This document shows, piece after piece, positions 48,120 to 60,300 of a stretch of 64,000 nt of DNA. Under the pieces are notes generated by a model. That model saw only the letters and a list, made by a program, of their open reading frames with translations, searched no databases and was not told where the DNA came from. Each line of letters begins with the position of its first letter. Position 1 is the first letter of the stretch. Source of the stretch: Jaltomata sinuosa (lineage: Eukaryota > Streptophyta > Magnoliopsida > Solanales > Solanaceae); the NCBI GenBank assembly GCA_003996215.1, contig QJPP01000034.1, positions 682,001-746,000 on the forward strand, written 5' to 3'. The position numbers were made by a program, and so were the translations under genes.

Positions 48120-49009
48120 GATGATAAGCATTTAGCATAAGCTTCATCTCAAAGGAAACGTGAACTAAATTTTGTTTCCCGTCTTGTCCAATAGTACTCA
48201 GTCAGTACAATAATGAACTTGAATGGACAAAGTTAGTTCTAAGTCATGTGTTATACGTAAATTCTTGAATTATGTATTCGTTAATAATTGAAAAGGAACA
48301 CATCTATGATCTATTAGTAGGAATCTTTCCTAAAAAACACAAGAAAAGAAGAAAATTAAACAAAGTGTCAAGAAAAAGATAGACAAATTATAAAGATTTC
48401 GTCTTCGTTTCGTCAACTTCAACTATTAATTCTAGTGACCCAAATATTATTGTCACTTTTTTGTATTAACTATTCAAAAATCTAGAAGCCTCTTAATTAG
48501 CACCTAAAACTTTATGCTTTTGCAACTTTAATAATTACTTAATTCCATAAAATAGTTTTATCTGCAACTAGATATATGGTTGCTTTGATTTTGTTTTATA
48601 ATTTGTTAAAATGAACTAATTTAGTGGTTTTATTCTTCACTAATCATGATTGTATGTTTAAATAATGTGAAAGCTCTAGGTTATCATTAAGGCAAAAAAT
48701 TAATTAAGCACTTTGTTAGGTTTTGAAAAATAGTTAGATATATGAAGTAATGGATTAGCAAAATGGACCACTCTATTCTGTTTTATAGAAGTGGGAATTT
48801 CATGAGGCATGAAAACACTGCCTCACCTACTTTGAAAGAAGCCCTACACCACACTAAGAAGGGACTTTCTTTATGAAATATATATTAAGTGCTAATCCTA
48901 CATTTATAATATATCAACAAACTTTGTTTAAACTTATATATATGGATGGTGTAGGAAAATATACTATCAAGTCACACAATATATAGTATTTATTTATGGG
49001 AAACCCTCT

Positions 49010-49390
49010 ATAACGCAAGATTGAGAATCATTAGGTTACAAGTTTAGATTTCAGTTGAGGCCGAAAAATACTAGGTGAATTTCCCCCCCCATTTATCTAA
49101 GTTTTAGTGCACAGAATTACCGGATACCTGTATTGGTAGGATATAGTAGGCCGACACGAATCCAAGATCATTTGAAGTTTATGAGTTCCTATTGTGACTT
49201 CAAGTTAATTAATTTTACGATAATAATAGTTCTCAGTCAGATATTTAGTGGATTTCTTAATATATGTATACAAGATCCGAGCAAAAGTCATTGAGTGCAT
49301 GTAACTCGTAAACAAGACTGTAGATATGTCGATGGTAGCAGGTGCCTCGTGAAAAAATTTGAGGTACACATAAGCTGGTCTGAACGCCAC
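49010..49390. repeat. SINE-like remnants
   Basis: aggttacaagtttagatttc at 49033 resembles a pol III B box. Downstream phrases at 49112-49160 and again at 49335-49385 (gtagcaggtgcctcgtg, gaggtacacataagctggtc) resemble the body of a common Solanaceae SINE as I recall it. The copies are badly eroded and the ends cannot be placed. Confidence 0.3.
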
Positions 49391-50119
49391 AATTACCAAA
49401 AAAGGAAAGAAAGATAGATTACCCGCTATGGCAGATAAACATGACCTTATAATGAGAAAGTTTTTATACTGTTAGTATATACAAATTAAACAAAGTTAAT
49501 TAAACTCTTTTATATTTCAAGGACTGAAGAAGACCATCCATTCCAAAGTCATTGAAAATTGAAATGCACAACTTTAATGCTAAAGTCTTGGCATTGAATC
49601 AATTGGATTTTGACTTCTTGTCCATCTTTCAATTTATAATGCCTTTGGCATCTCTTTCATTGCCATTATTTATTTATTTATTTTGCCATCATGAATGATG
49701 TATACAAAACGGTCCTCAAATTCGTTGTAAGAGCCATTCTTTTTCGATTGATTAATTAATTATGACAAAGCTAATTGGCACAATTATAAAAATATCTTAA
49801 TATTAGTAGTTATATTTATGACTTCTTTTGGATATAGTATTTTAACGGTAATATGGACTTTTGATTTGATTAAACTGTTTGTCATCCTTTAATATTTACT
49901 TATTTGATTCTATTTGTTCATTAGGTATGCTTCAAATTTAAGCACCAGTGAGAAATTGACTTTACGTCGTATGACACCCCATGACTTTTTCCTAATGTGA
50001 TTTTTCTTAATGAAAAAAGTGATAATTTATGTAGTTGATCTTTAACTTATTTGGGATTGAGATATAATTATTATTGTTCTTTTATAGAGTCTCCAAACAA
50101 CATGCAAGCTTACACGTTC

Positions 50120-50425
50120 CATTATATCGAGATGTGAGGTGCAGGTGGTGATGATCACTTCGGGGTATGCACTAACGCCCATGACAAGAACTCCAGAATT
50201 CACCAACGCTCGTGAAAATCTGGATCGATCGGTCCAACCTTAATCTATGTGTTGCTCGTGGGCCGCCTACCAATCTTGCAATAGTAATGGCGCAAAAGAA
50301 TGGGTCCTTCACTTGTTGATCGTTCGCGTATCGAACTCGCTCTCTTGCCACGCCTTTCATTCACTCGCTTGAGTCAGGCCTCAAAGCACACAGGCCATTA
50401 TCAAACAAATATATCCATATACGTA
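50120..50425. repeat. Less AT-rich dispersed repeat block
   Basis: This block is visibly richer in G and C than its surroundings and shares its right half with 47755-47890. The left half (ggggtatgcactaacgccca, caagaactccagaattcacc) faintly recalls the internal control region of 5S rRNA, as found in Cassandra-type TRIM LTRs. That resemblance is weak. The open frames across it show no family match. Confidence 0.4.
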
Positions 50426-51345
50426 ATCATGCATCATAAAAGTGCTTTGTATAAGTCAGTTAGCATTAGGCATCATCTTATCGTCATCAAATTGTGGGAA
50501 AATGAAATGGCCCATTTATAAGCTATCTAAACCCAAATTACATTAGAAGTGAGCCTAAGCCCTAAGGACCACTACTTGACATAGCAGATTAAATAGAATT
50601 CCTTCATTCTTAGCCAAAAATCTCATTCTAATCTTGGAAATGAAAAAGTCTTTGATAAGCTGCGGTTCCCCTGTAACGAGCCCTACACGGCACAAATCCA
50701 AATTTGTCAAGCAAGTTGATACCGAATACTTATTATTTTGTTTTTTGAAAAAAGGAAGTTAACCTAACTAAAGAAGGGTTCCAATCCCAAAAGCACCACG
50801 TACAGTTAGCATCATTAATCTATCCTCATCAAACTGTGGGGTTAAGGTAAAGGAAATGGTCCATTTGTAAACTACCTTAACTCTCATTACAGTAGGGTGG
50901 CCCTTGGCCTTTAAGAAATGAATATGTGGCTTCCTTTATTAACACACTATATTGCTCTTACAATTTGAACAGAAGAAAATGATCTTTTCAGATTTCTTGT
51001 GTGTAAAAATAAAGAATCTCTCGTAAAAAAAGACATTAAACTAAAAACAAATTTGTAAAAATTTACAAAACCAGTTATTCTCATCTTACCAACCAGCTAG
51101 AATATACGTAATGAGCCAATGACTTTGGATAATTTACTTGAGCAATAAAGAATGTGTTTAATGGAATAAGGAGGGGAGAAATTCAGTTTTTTTAGCAACA
51201 AAAACAGAAGAAGATAAATTTTATATTTCCCATTTTCCAGTACTTCTGATTGGATAATATGTTTTACTGCTATTCAATTAATGATATACACAAAAATTAA
51301 TCAAAACCTGAAGCCTCTTTATAACTCACATAGTTGCACCCCATA

Positions 51346-54300
51346 CTATTCATCATCCATGTTCTTCATGTATTCTTTTGAAAGTTTGCTCTCCATAATC
51401 AGATTTTGTTCTTTGGTAAGAGAGTGTCCCGATTCAAGTAAGGCTTCCACCGTTTGCTGTGCAAGAATAAAACCCAGCAGAATAAGTGAATGATTTTACT
51501 TCCAAGAGAGTAGTCCTAAGCTAAAAGCACTCAATAAGTTATTCCATTCTCTAACTAAAAATAGAAGGGAAGAACGAAATAAATAATTTGTAACAAGAAA
51601 TTGTCCAAGAAATAGGCTTGACTTGGGCAGTTTGCTTTATAACTACTTGTTCACCACATATTTGACCCAACTACTTGAACCCAAATAAACTTTGGACGGA
51701 TTGAGTTACTACCCATGCTTCTATTTCAATTGACCCTCCTAGTTTTGACACAAGGCTGTTCAGTTAGTTAAGAGTTGGTTAGGAGTTTGTTAGAAGTCAT
51801 GTGCTAAGTCTGTGACCCTTACAGAAGTTAGTTAGTAACCGATTCCTGCTAAATTCTCGGAAGAAGATGAGTTATATTTGAGTTAGTAGGGCATTTGTAA
51901 TCATCTTTGATCAGTATTGAGTACAGGAATCTCTCTCTCTTTCTCTTTCTCTTCTTCTATAATCTTCTCTTTGTTGAGTATCTCTTCAGGAATTGTTTTT
52001 CCTTAGGACAACTCTTTTTTTTCTTCTTCAAATTTCTTGGCTCACATCATTGGTATCAGAGTTGTCCATTCTCGGACCTGTGGAGAAACACCATGGGAAA
52101 GCACAATACTCGAATTCACGAGATTCGAAGAGATGATGGCCTTCGAGGATCTTTGGAAGAAGTTACTGGATCAATGGAGGAACTGTGCAGAACTGTGGAT
52201 GAGAAGGTGGCACGGACTATGGATGAAATCAAGAGGTTAATCATGGGAAATATGGGTAGTGCGCAGAATAAGAATCCTGTACCGATGGATAATGGAGTAG
52301 GAGCACGAGGTTATCAGGTAGAATTTCCTAAATTTGATGGGATAAGATTAAGAGATTGGTTGTACAAATGTGAGTAGTTCTTTGAGGTAGATAAAACCCC
52401 TGCTGCTGCTACGAAAGTGAAACTGGCTTCTGGTAGATTGGAGGGTAAAACATTGCAGTGGGCATCAAATGTATATAAAGAATAGACTGATCAGGGAACA
52501 GCCAAATTGGAGAGAATATGTGTGATGCCTTTATTCCAGATTCAGTATGATGATCCTATGGGGGACTTAAAGGATCTGCATCAGGTATCTACAGTTCAAG
52601 ATTATGTTGACCTGTTTGATGAATTGCTTACTAGAGAAGAATTGGCTGATGAGTATATGGTCAGTTGCTTAATTAGAGGGCTGAAACCAGAGATTGGTTT
52701 GCCTGTGAAAATGTTTGCTCCCAAATCCCTGCAAAGGGCAATTAGTTTGGCCAAAATTCAGGAGCACACTTTGATATTGAACAAACAACCCCCAAGAAAT
52801 CCATCCATTCCACCTAGAACCAACTTGAGATACCCATCTTTTTCTCAACCATCTTCTAATCACCCACCCATCCCAAGAAACAACTTCAATCCTTCTGCTT
52901 CTAGCCCCAAGAACCCACCCAAACCAAGTACTTGAGTCCTATTGAATTAGAGGACAAGAGAGCAAATGGTCTATGCTTTACTTGTGATGAAAAATTTGGC
53001 CCTGGCCATGTCTGTAAAAGGAAGAGGCAATTGTTTTTCATCGAGGTGGAAGAAGGTGGAGAGCCAATAGAAGGTCAGGAAGATATTTTGTTGGATCCTG
53101 GAGAATTGTTGACCATATGCCTCAGGGATTGGAGACTGACTCTGATCATTCAATTTTGCCTAGAGTGTCTATACATGTCATGAGTGGGATCTATGATTTT
53201 AGAACAATGAGGGTGAATGGGTGACTGTATCAGTAAAGGGCAAGGCAGTGCAAGTACTCATTGACACAAGAAGTACACACGATTTCTTGAACCTCAACAC
53301 AACCAAGAGATTAAGGTGTTCCTTGACTGCAATACCCCCATTTGCAGATTTCGGTAGCCAATGGAAATAAACTGCAGAGTAATTTTGTCTACAAGAATAT
53401 GAGTTGGAAGATGCAGGGAGTGATGTTCGAATCTGACTTTAAGCAGCTGAGAATGGAGTTCAGTGTTATGGCCTATGGGACAGAAGGTTTCACTGAGAGG
53501 TGTCCAACCTCCTGAAGTTAATATGATCAAGCATGGGAAAATGGAGAAACTACTGGCCAAACCTGCAGAGTTGTGCATGATATCAGTAGGAGTATTTATT
53601 GAAGTTATAACTGAACCTACTACTAGTCTATTGTCACTGGAAGGAGTCTGTGAGCAGCAGGAAGCTGATACTGAATTGCAGAAGGTGTTGTCTAAGTTTG
53701 AAGACTTGTTTGAGACTCCTGGGGCTTTGCCACCATCCAGAAGTCATGATCACATGATCATTTTGAAAGAAGACACCTCTCCTATCAACATAAGGCCCTA
53801 TAGATATCCAAATGTGCAGAAAAATGAGACTGAGAAAATGGTTTAAGGAGTTACTCACTGCTGGAGTAATTAGAAACAACACCAGTCCCTACTCTTCACC
53901 CATTGTCATGGTGAAGAAAACATATGGTACATGGAGAATGTGTATAGACTACAGGGAACTCAACAAGTGCACTGTGAAAGACGAATTTCTCATTCTTGTG
54001 ACTGAGGAACTGTTGGATGAGTTGTATGGAGCACAATATTTTTCTAAACTTGATCTAAGATCAGGTTACATCAGATTAGGATGCGTGAGGAGGACATTCC
54101 AAAAAGTGTCTTTAGAACTCATCATGGCCACTATGAGTTCTTAGTGATGCCTTTTGGCTTGACCACTGCACCTTCAGCATTTCAGCGTTTGATGAACCAG
54201 GTTTTTCAACCTTATCTCAGGATGTTTGTTCTAGGCTTCTTTGATGACATACTTATTTGCATCTTACATCCCTAATTGCTCTGATCATTTGGGGAATTTG

Positions 54301-57300
54301 GAGGAGGTCTTCTCAGTCTTGAGGGACAATTGTGTTGTTTGTTAAGAAGGCCAAATGTGCCTTTGGTGTAACCAAAGTGGATATCAGCCCAAGGTGTGGC
54401 TATGAATAGTCAAAAGGTAGCAGCAGTCATTAGTTGGCACAACCAACCAACTTCTCTCAAAGCTTTGGGAGGGTTTTTGGGACTCACAGAGTATTACAGG
54501 AGATTTATGAAGGAGTATGGTGTTATTGCCAGGCCCCTCACAGATTTGTGAAGGCAAATTTTGTTGGATGAGGCAGCAACTGTGGCTTTTGAAGACTTGA
54601 AATGTGCCTTAACTTCAGCTCCTATACAGCTCCTATACTGGCGTTACCAGACTTCCCCAAGGAATTGGAGCAGTGCTGATTCAGGAGAAGAGGCCCATAG
54701 CTTATTTTAGTAACGGTTTATCCGAAAAGAATAGAGCATTGTCTGTGTATAAAAGGGAACTACTGTCACTGCTGTCCAAAAATAGAAACCTTACCTGTTG
54801 GGGAAAGCATTTTGTCATTAAGCCTGATCATCACAATCTAAAATTCCTATTGGAGCAGAGGGTCACTACACCAACTCAGCATAAGTGGCTTGTTAAGTTG
54901 CTTGGCTGTGACTATAACATTTGTTACAACAAGGGCAAAGAGAATACAGTTGTTGATGCCTTGTCTAGAAGGGGTGAAGATATTCAGAAGGTAGCATTTT
55001 TGGCTTACAGGCTAATCTACTGGATGAAGTCAAACAGACTTGGGCTCAGGATCCAACTTTGCAGAAACTACTAGCCTCAATACAATCAGCTACCCAATCC
55101 AAACCATATTCCAGTTTCCAAGCTAGAATTTTAAGCAAGAAGGGCAAAATGTTAATGGGGAACAATGATATTGTCAGGGAAGAAATTGATAGCCTACTAT
55201 CATGATAACCCATTGGGAAGTCATTCAGGTATCAATGCCACTTTACAGAGGCTTAAACAGGATTTTTATTGGAAGAGGATGAAATGTGTATGCTTATATT
55301 AGGGAGTGTGATACTTGTCAAAGGTGTGAAGGTGAAAACATTGCCCCTCCTGGTTTACTACAACCATTTCCCATTCCTGATAGAGTGGGGCAAGACATCT
55401 CTATGGACTTTATTTAAGGGCTTCCTAAGGCTGCTGGAAAGGAAGTCATATTTGTAGTTGTGGATAGGCTGAGCAAGGCTGCCAGTTATATGCCACTACA
55501 ACACCCTTATTCAACTGTTGGTGTAGCTCAAGTGTTCATGGATAATGTGTTTAAGTTGCATGGCCTTCCCAAGGCAGTTGTATTTGACAGGGATGTGGTT
55601 TTTACCATAAGTTTTGGAAGGAACTGTTTCAGCTTCAGAAAGTTTCATTGCTCACTTCCACTGCTAACCATCCCCAAACTGATGGCCAGACAGAAGTGGT
55701 AAACAAGTGTTTAGAGTCTTACCTAAGATGCATGACCTCCGAGAAACCCAAAGAGTGGCCACACTGGTAGTTATTAGCAGAATGATTCACTTCTTTTCAC
55801 TCAGCTATTAATATGTCCCCTTATGAGGCAGTTTAGGGTCAAAAACCACCCCCACTCTTACCCTATATGCCCTTTGGTTCTCATTTCGATGTAGTGGACA
55901 GAAGTTTGCAGGCTAGGGAAGCCACTCCCAAAGCTCTTAGATTTCATTTGGAGAGGGCCTAATGTAGAATGAAGTCTCAAGCTGATAAACATAGAACTGA
56001 CAGATCCTATGATGTGGGAGATTGGGTATATGTTAAGTTGCACCGCTATAAGCAGCTGTCACTTAAGAATCACAGCTTTCAAAAGCTGTCAGCAAAGTTT
56101 TATAGTCCCTTTCAGATTGTTGCTAAGGTGGGAAAGGTGGCTTATACTTTGGCTCTTCCAGCTCACACCAGGATTCACCCAACTTTTCATATTTCTCAGT
56201 TGAAAAGGAAGCTGGGCTCTCACACTGCCTCTGTTCACTTGCCCATTGTGTCCAGTTTGATCATGGGTGTATTATTTCTGAGCCTGAAGCAATTCTTGAT
56301 AGAAGGATGGTGCCTAGGCATGGCAAAGCTGTTACCCAAGTAATGGTCAAATGGTTTCATTCTGCTGCTGAGGATAGCACTTGGGAGGATCTACCAGACT
56401 TTCAAGCCAAGTTTCCTCACTTCAATCCTTGAGGACAAGGTTTTTTCGAAGGGAAGGGTATTGTTACGTGTTAGATTTCATTGATTTTGATTCATTCATT
56501 GTATTAGCCATTTCATTGAGCTAATTAGTCGAGGCTGTTCAGTTAGTTAAGAGTTGGTTAGGAGTTTGTTAGAAGTCATGTGCTAAGTCTGTGACCCTTC
56601 CAGAAGTTAGTAATCGACTTTCCCGCTAAATTATTGGATGAAGCTGAGTTTATATTCAAGTTAGTAAGGCATTTGTAATCATCTTTGATAAGTATTGAGT
56701 AAAGGAATCTCCTTAAGCCCCTTATCCTTATGACCTAATCAAGGTTAGTGCTTAGACCACAGGACAAATTACTATCACATCCCCACCCTACCCCTTCCAT
56801 TATTTTCTCATTTTCTTGTTTATGTAAGAAAAGAGATTTTTTTAGTCCTCCAAACAACTTTTCTGCCAAATCAACAAACACGAAAAGTGAACATAATAAA
56901 CTATTTGTAAAATTTTACTAAGAAAAAGTAAAATCGGAACTGCCCCTGCCTTAATCATGAAAAAGGAAGGGAAACAGAAAATGCCCTACCTCTGGAGGTA
57001 CAAAAACTGGGAGTTCTCCTTTCTTTCTTTGTCGAAGAAATCTTCTGCCAATATCTTCAGCACCTCCAGAGTCTTCAACCCACTACATAAAAGTGGAAAG
57101 CACAAAAGAGTAACTGAAATTTTAATCAAGCCTCCGAAAGTTGGTGTTAGATTAGAAACTTGTATACCAATGTGGTAGAAAAGAAGCAAACGCAAAATAA
57201 TTAGTTGTAATCACCATTAACAAGCAACAACAATTGATGAAGCATATGTGTTCATTCAGGAATTGGTATTTTTTTTTATAGACCTTTTTGAGAACCTTAA

Positions 57301-60300
57301 AAGGAACGGACTACCAGTTGAAAAGTTGCAATGCTTGCTGCCGAGTTTAACAAATCCGAGAACCAGTCATCATAGAGGAATACTTCTACATATTGAATTT
57401 GTATCTTATCTTAAGCACTAGTTACAAAAAGCCTCCTTATGATTTTGGCAACATCTGTATTGTGACTTCTGATTCCAAAAACAATGAGAATTGCCCCTAT
57501 GGTACTGCAATAAACTAGCAAGGCTCTTACTGCATTGTTGTATGACCAATCAATATTAAAATCCCAACTTCTATAAATTCAAAATAATCCTAATATAATA
57601 TCGAGTTCTCATCAATGCACTTGTTCTGTAGCTCTTCACTTTCCTGAAGAACGATAAACATTAGTCTACAACAATAATGATAACCACATCTCAATCCCAA
57701 GAGACTTTATTGATCATATTACTTTAGTTTCAAGATTTCTACTATGGATTAAAGAACACCCAAACTTTGTAAATTGAGAAAAGTTGAAGAGAGAATAATT
57801 TATACCTACAGAACCATGTGAATCTACTATGGATTAAAGAACACTCAAACTTTGTAAATGTAAAGGAGTTGAGGGAGAGTTATTTATACATATTTCTGTC
57901 TCTTGATAAGTTTTTAAACATTAGTGAACTTCTCTTAGAGGATTCACCATGTGAACCTAGGGACAACAGAAAATCAAACACAAAAAAGCATGAACCTTTT
58001 TATCTATACCTCAACATGAGCATCTAGTTGTCTTCCAGGGTAAAAGGAAAATGTGGAATGTCGTTTTTCTGAGTTTACCATGAATTTATTTATTTATTTC
58101 TCTTTATTGACAGAAAAGCATCTTATAGAATACTTGGCTTCAGGAACATAGATGCAATGATCATAATTCAGCAACTTGCCATCTTTGTCCACTTCCCCAG
58201 ACATAATAATGTCATTGTTCACCAAATTATATTTTTTTCCATCATCTGAAAACTGATTCTCTATCAGAAACAACCTCTCCACCCCACAAAGGTAGGGGTA
58301 AGGTCTGCGTACATCCTACCCTATCTAAACCCCACTTGTGGGATTACACTGGGTATGTTGTTGTATCTGAAAACCAATTCCAAGTGCTAATTAAGTAGAC
58401 AATTAACTCTTAAGACTTTTTTTCCAATGACTTCGATAAAGAGAAACTTTTAGAAACATTAGCCTTTTCCTTCCTCTGACAAAATGAGAGAAGGTTCTTT
58501 AACCAATTAATTCAAGAAGACACCTAGGAAACATGATAGAGTAGTAGTTTATAGGTCAAAGAGGCAATGAACAAAGTAAATGACATTGCTTGAATTAGAT
58601 TACCTTTAGTATGGACTGGTCGTATGTTCTAGATCTCATAGCTCCGTAGAAATCCAATGCTGCCAAGAGATAAGAGGAAAAAGGGCTTTCACACCTCTGC
58701 ATATTGTGCTGTATTTATATGACAATCTAGTGATATGAACAGTTTATGATCATGAACTGTAATAATATTTAACCAATTCTTAGCCAATCCATAGTCCCAT
58801 AGTAACATATGTAACAATGTGATGGTGTATGATTGTAAGTCCTTATTATCAGAAGTGTGTTAAACACACCATACTTGGGCCATCTAAAATTGGATGGTTA
58901 GTCATGAGAGTGGAATAAAATAACTTTCATGGATGGTTAGTCACCTTGATTTGGGAATGTATTAACAATAGTCGCAACCTCATCCCTTGTTATGCCATCT
59001 TTCTCGTACATTCTGCAAACAATATTCACGATGTCTTCTTGGGTGGGCTGCCTATATCATGAAAGAGAAAATAGTTACTACTCCCCATGAGATGTATAAC
59101 AACAAATTGTTATCCACAGAGAACATCTAAATTCATTTGCAACAACAACAGGGAGGGTAGGATGTACGCAGACCTTATCCTATCTTTGTGGGGTAGAGAG
59201 GTTGTTTCTGATAGACCTCAGCTTAAAATAAGTGTAATATATAGCCAAATAACGACAACAAAAAAGCAAGATAAATGAAGCACCAAGTAGTAGTAAAAAT
59301 GAAAAGTAAGATATTACGCGAATACCAAATAATACTACTTAAATAAAGGGAAGATGAGAAGAGGAGACTAGCCCCCTTTCTAAATTAGCATTATTATTTT
59401 TGATTGATCAAGAATTTTTTGTTCAGTTCAAGCAATAACATTTATAATGATTTAAAATCAATAAGAAATAGCCAAAGTATATACGTTAATCACTATTTTC
59501 CTGATCAGAAAAATAGTAGTTGTAGAAAAAGTATGTACTTAAATCACTGTAAAATATTAACTTCAGTGGCATCGTCCTTTTCATAAACTTGAAAATAAGA
59601 AGTTGAATTGTGTCATCGTCTTTTTCATAAACTTGAAAATAAGAAGTTGAATTGCGTCCATCAAATGGACCATCAGGAAGTTCTTTTTTTTTTTTTTTAT
59701 CAAGAAATCATCAGGTAGTTCATAAAAATAAATAGGTGTTCTACCCTTACTATACTCTGGATGTGGCCCAAAAATCAAATCCAGGAACGATTTCCTTAGC
59801 TTTTTGTTGTATTATGGACCTTGTAAATGATGTGGAGACCTTGTTACTGCAAAGTTAGACAGGAAAAGTTCTGCTCTTGTTTTTTGGATGTAACCTTCTC
59901 AGCACCATCTTAGATGCTGTTGACGTTAATAAGACTTAACTTCACATGTTCAAAAGCAAATATTTAAATCTAGGAAGGATAGAATTTTTGAGGTTTCTGG
60001 ACTGCACCAAACCTACAGTAACTGATTAGATGTAATTCCGGTGACTCCTATATATACTCCGAAGTTGCAAGAAAAGAAGCCAATGAATCACGAGCAAGAG
60101 AGAGAAGGAGGCGTACCAATAGAACTTTTCCATTCTCCCATCACGAATTAGGGGAGCATACATTGTTGAAAGATCATTTCCTGTCACAATAATGGGAATC
60201 CTGTTTGTTATATCTCCTTCTCTCCAGTCCTGCCCTACGCTTACCCTTGTAGGATTATCACACAAATTCATCAGAGTTCCAACAACAATTTGGTTGTTGA

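Larger units (their letters stand above)
51753..56712 (+). mobile_element. Decayed Ty3/gypsy LTR retrotransposon (chromovirus-like) in the last intron of the activase-like gene
   Basis: The left LTR remnant is 51753 to about 52048 and the right one 56462-56712; between them lie gag-pol remnants in gypsy order. The element is antisense to its host gene. Its LTRs share a ~180-base core that differs at roughly 16 sites by eye, so the insertion is old. Each LTR is cut at its outer end: the left lacks the first ~70 bases, the right the last ~110. No target duplication is visible. Confidence 0.92.

Noticed and set aside
49205..49399. 64-codon minus-strand open frame
   Set aside because: It overlaps SINE-like remnants and carries no domain.
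58094..58282. 62-codon minus-strand open frame in an activase-like intron
   Set aside because: It looks protein-like in parts, but it has no splice context and overlaps the flank of a LINE insertion; I could not assign a family.
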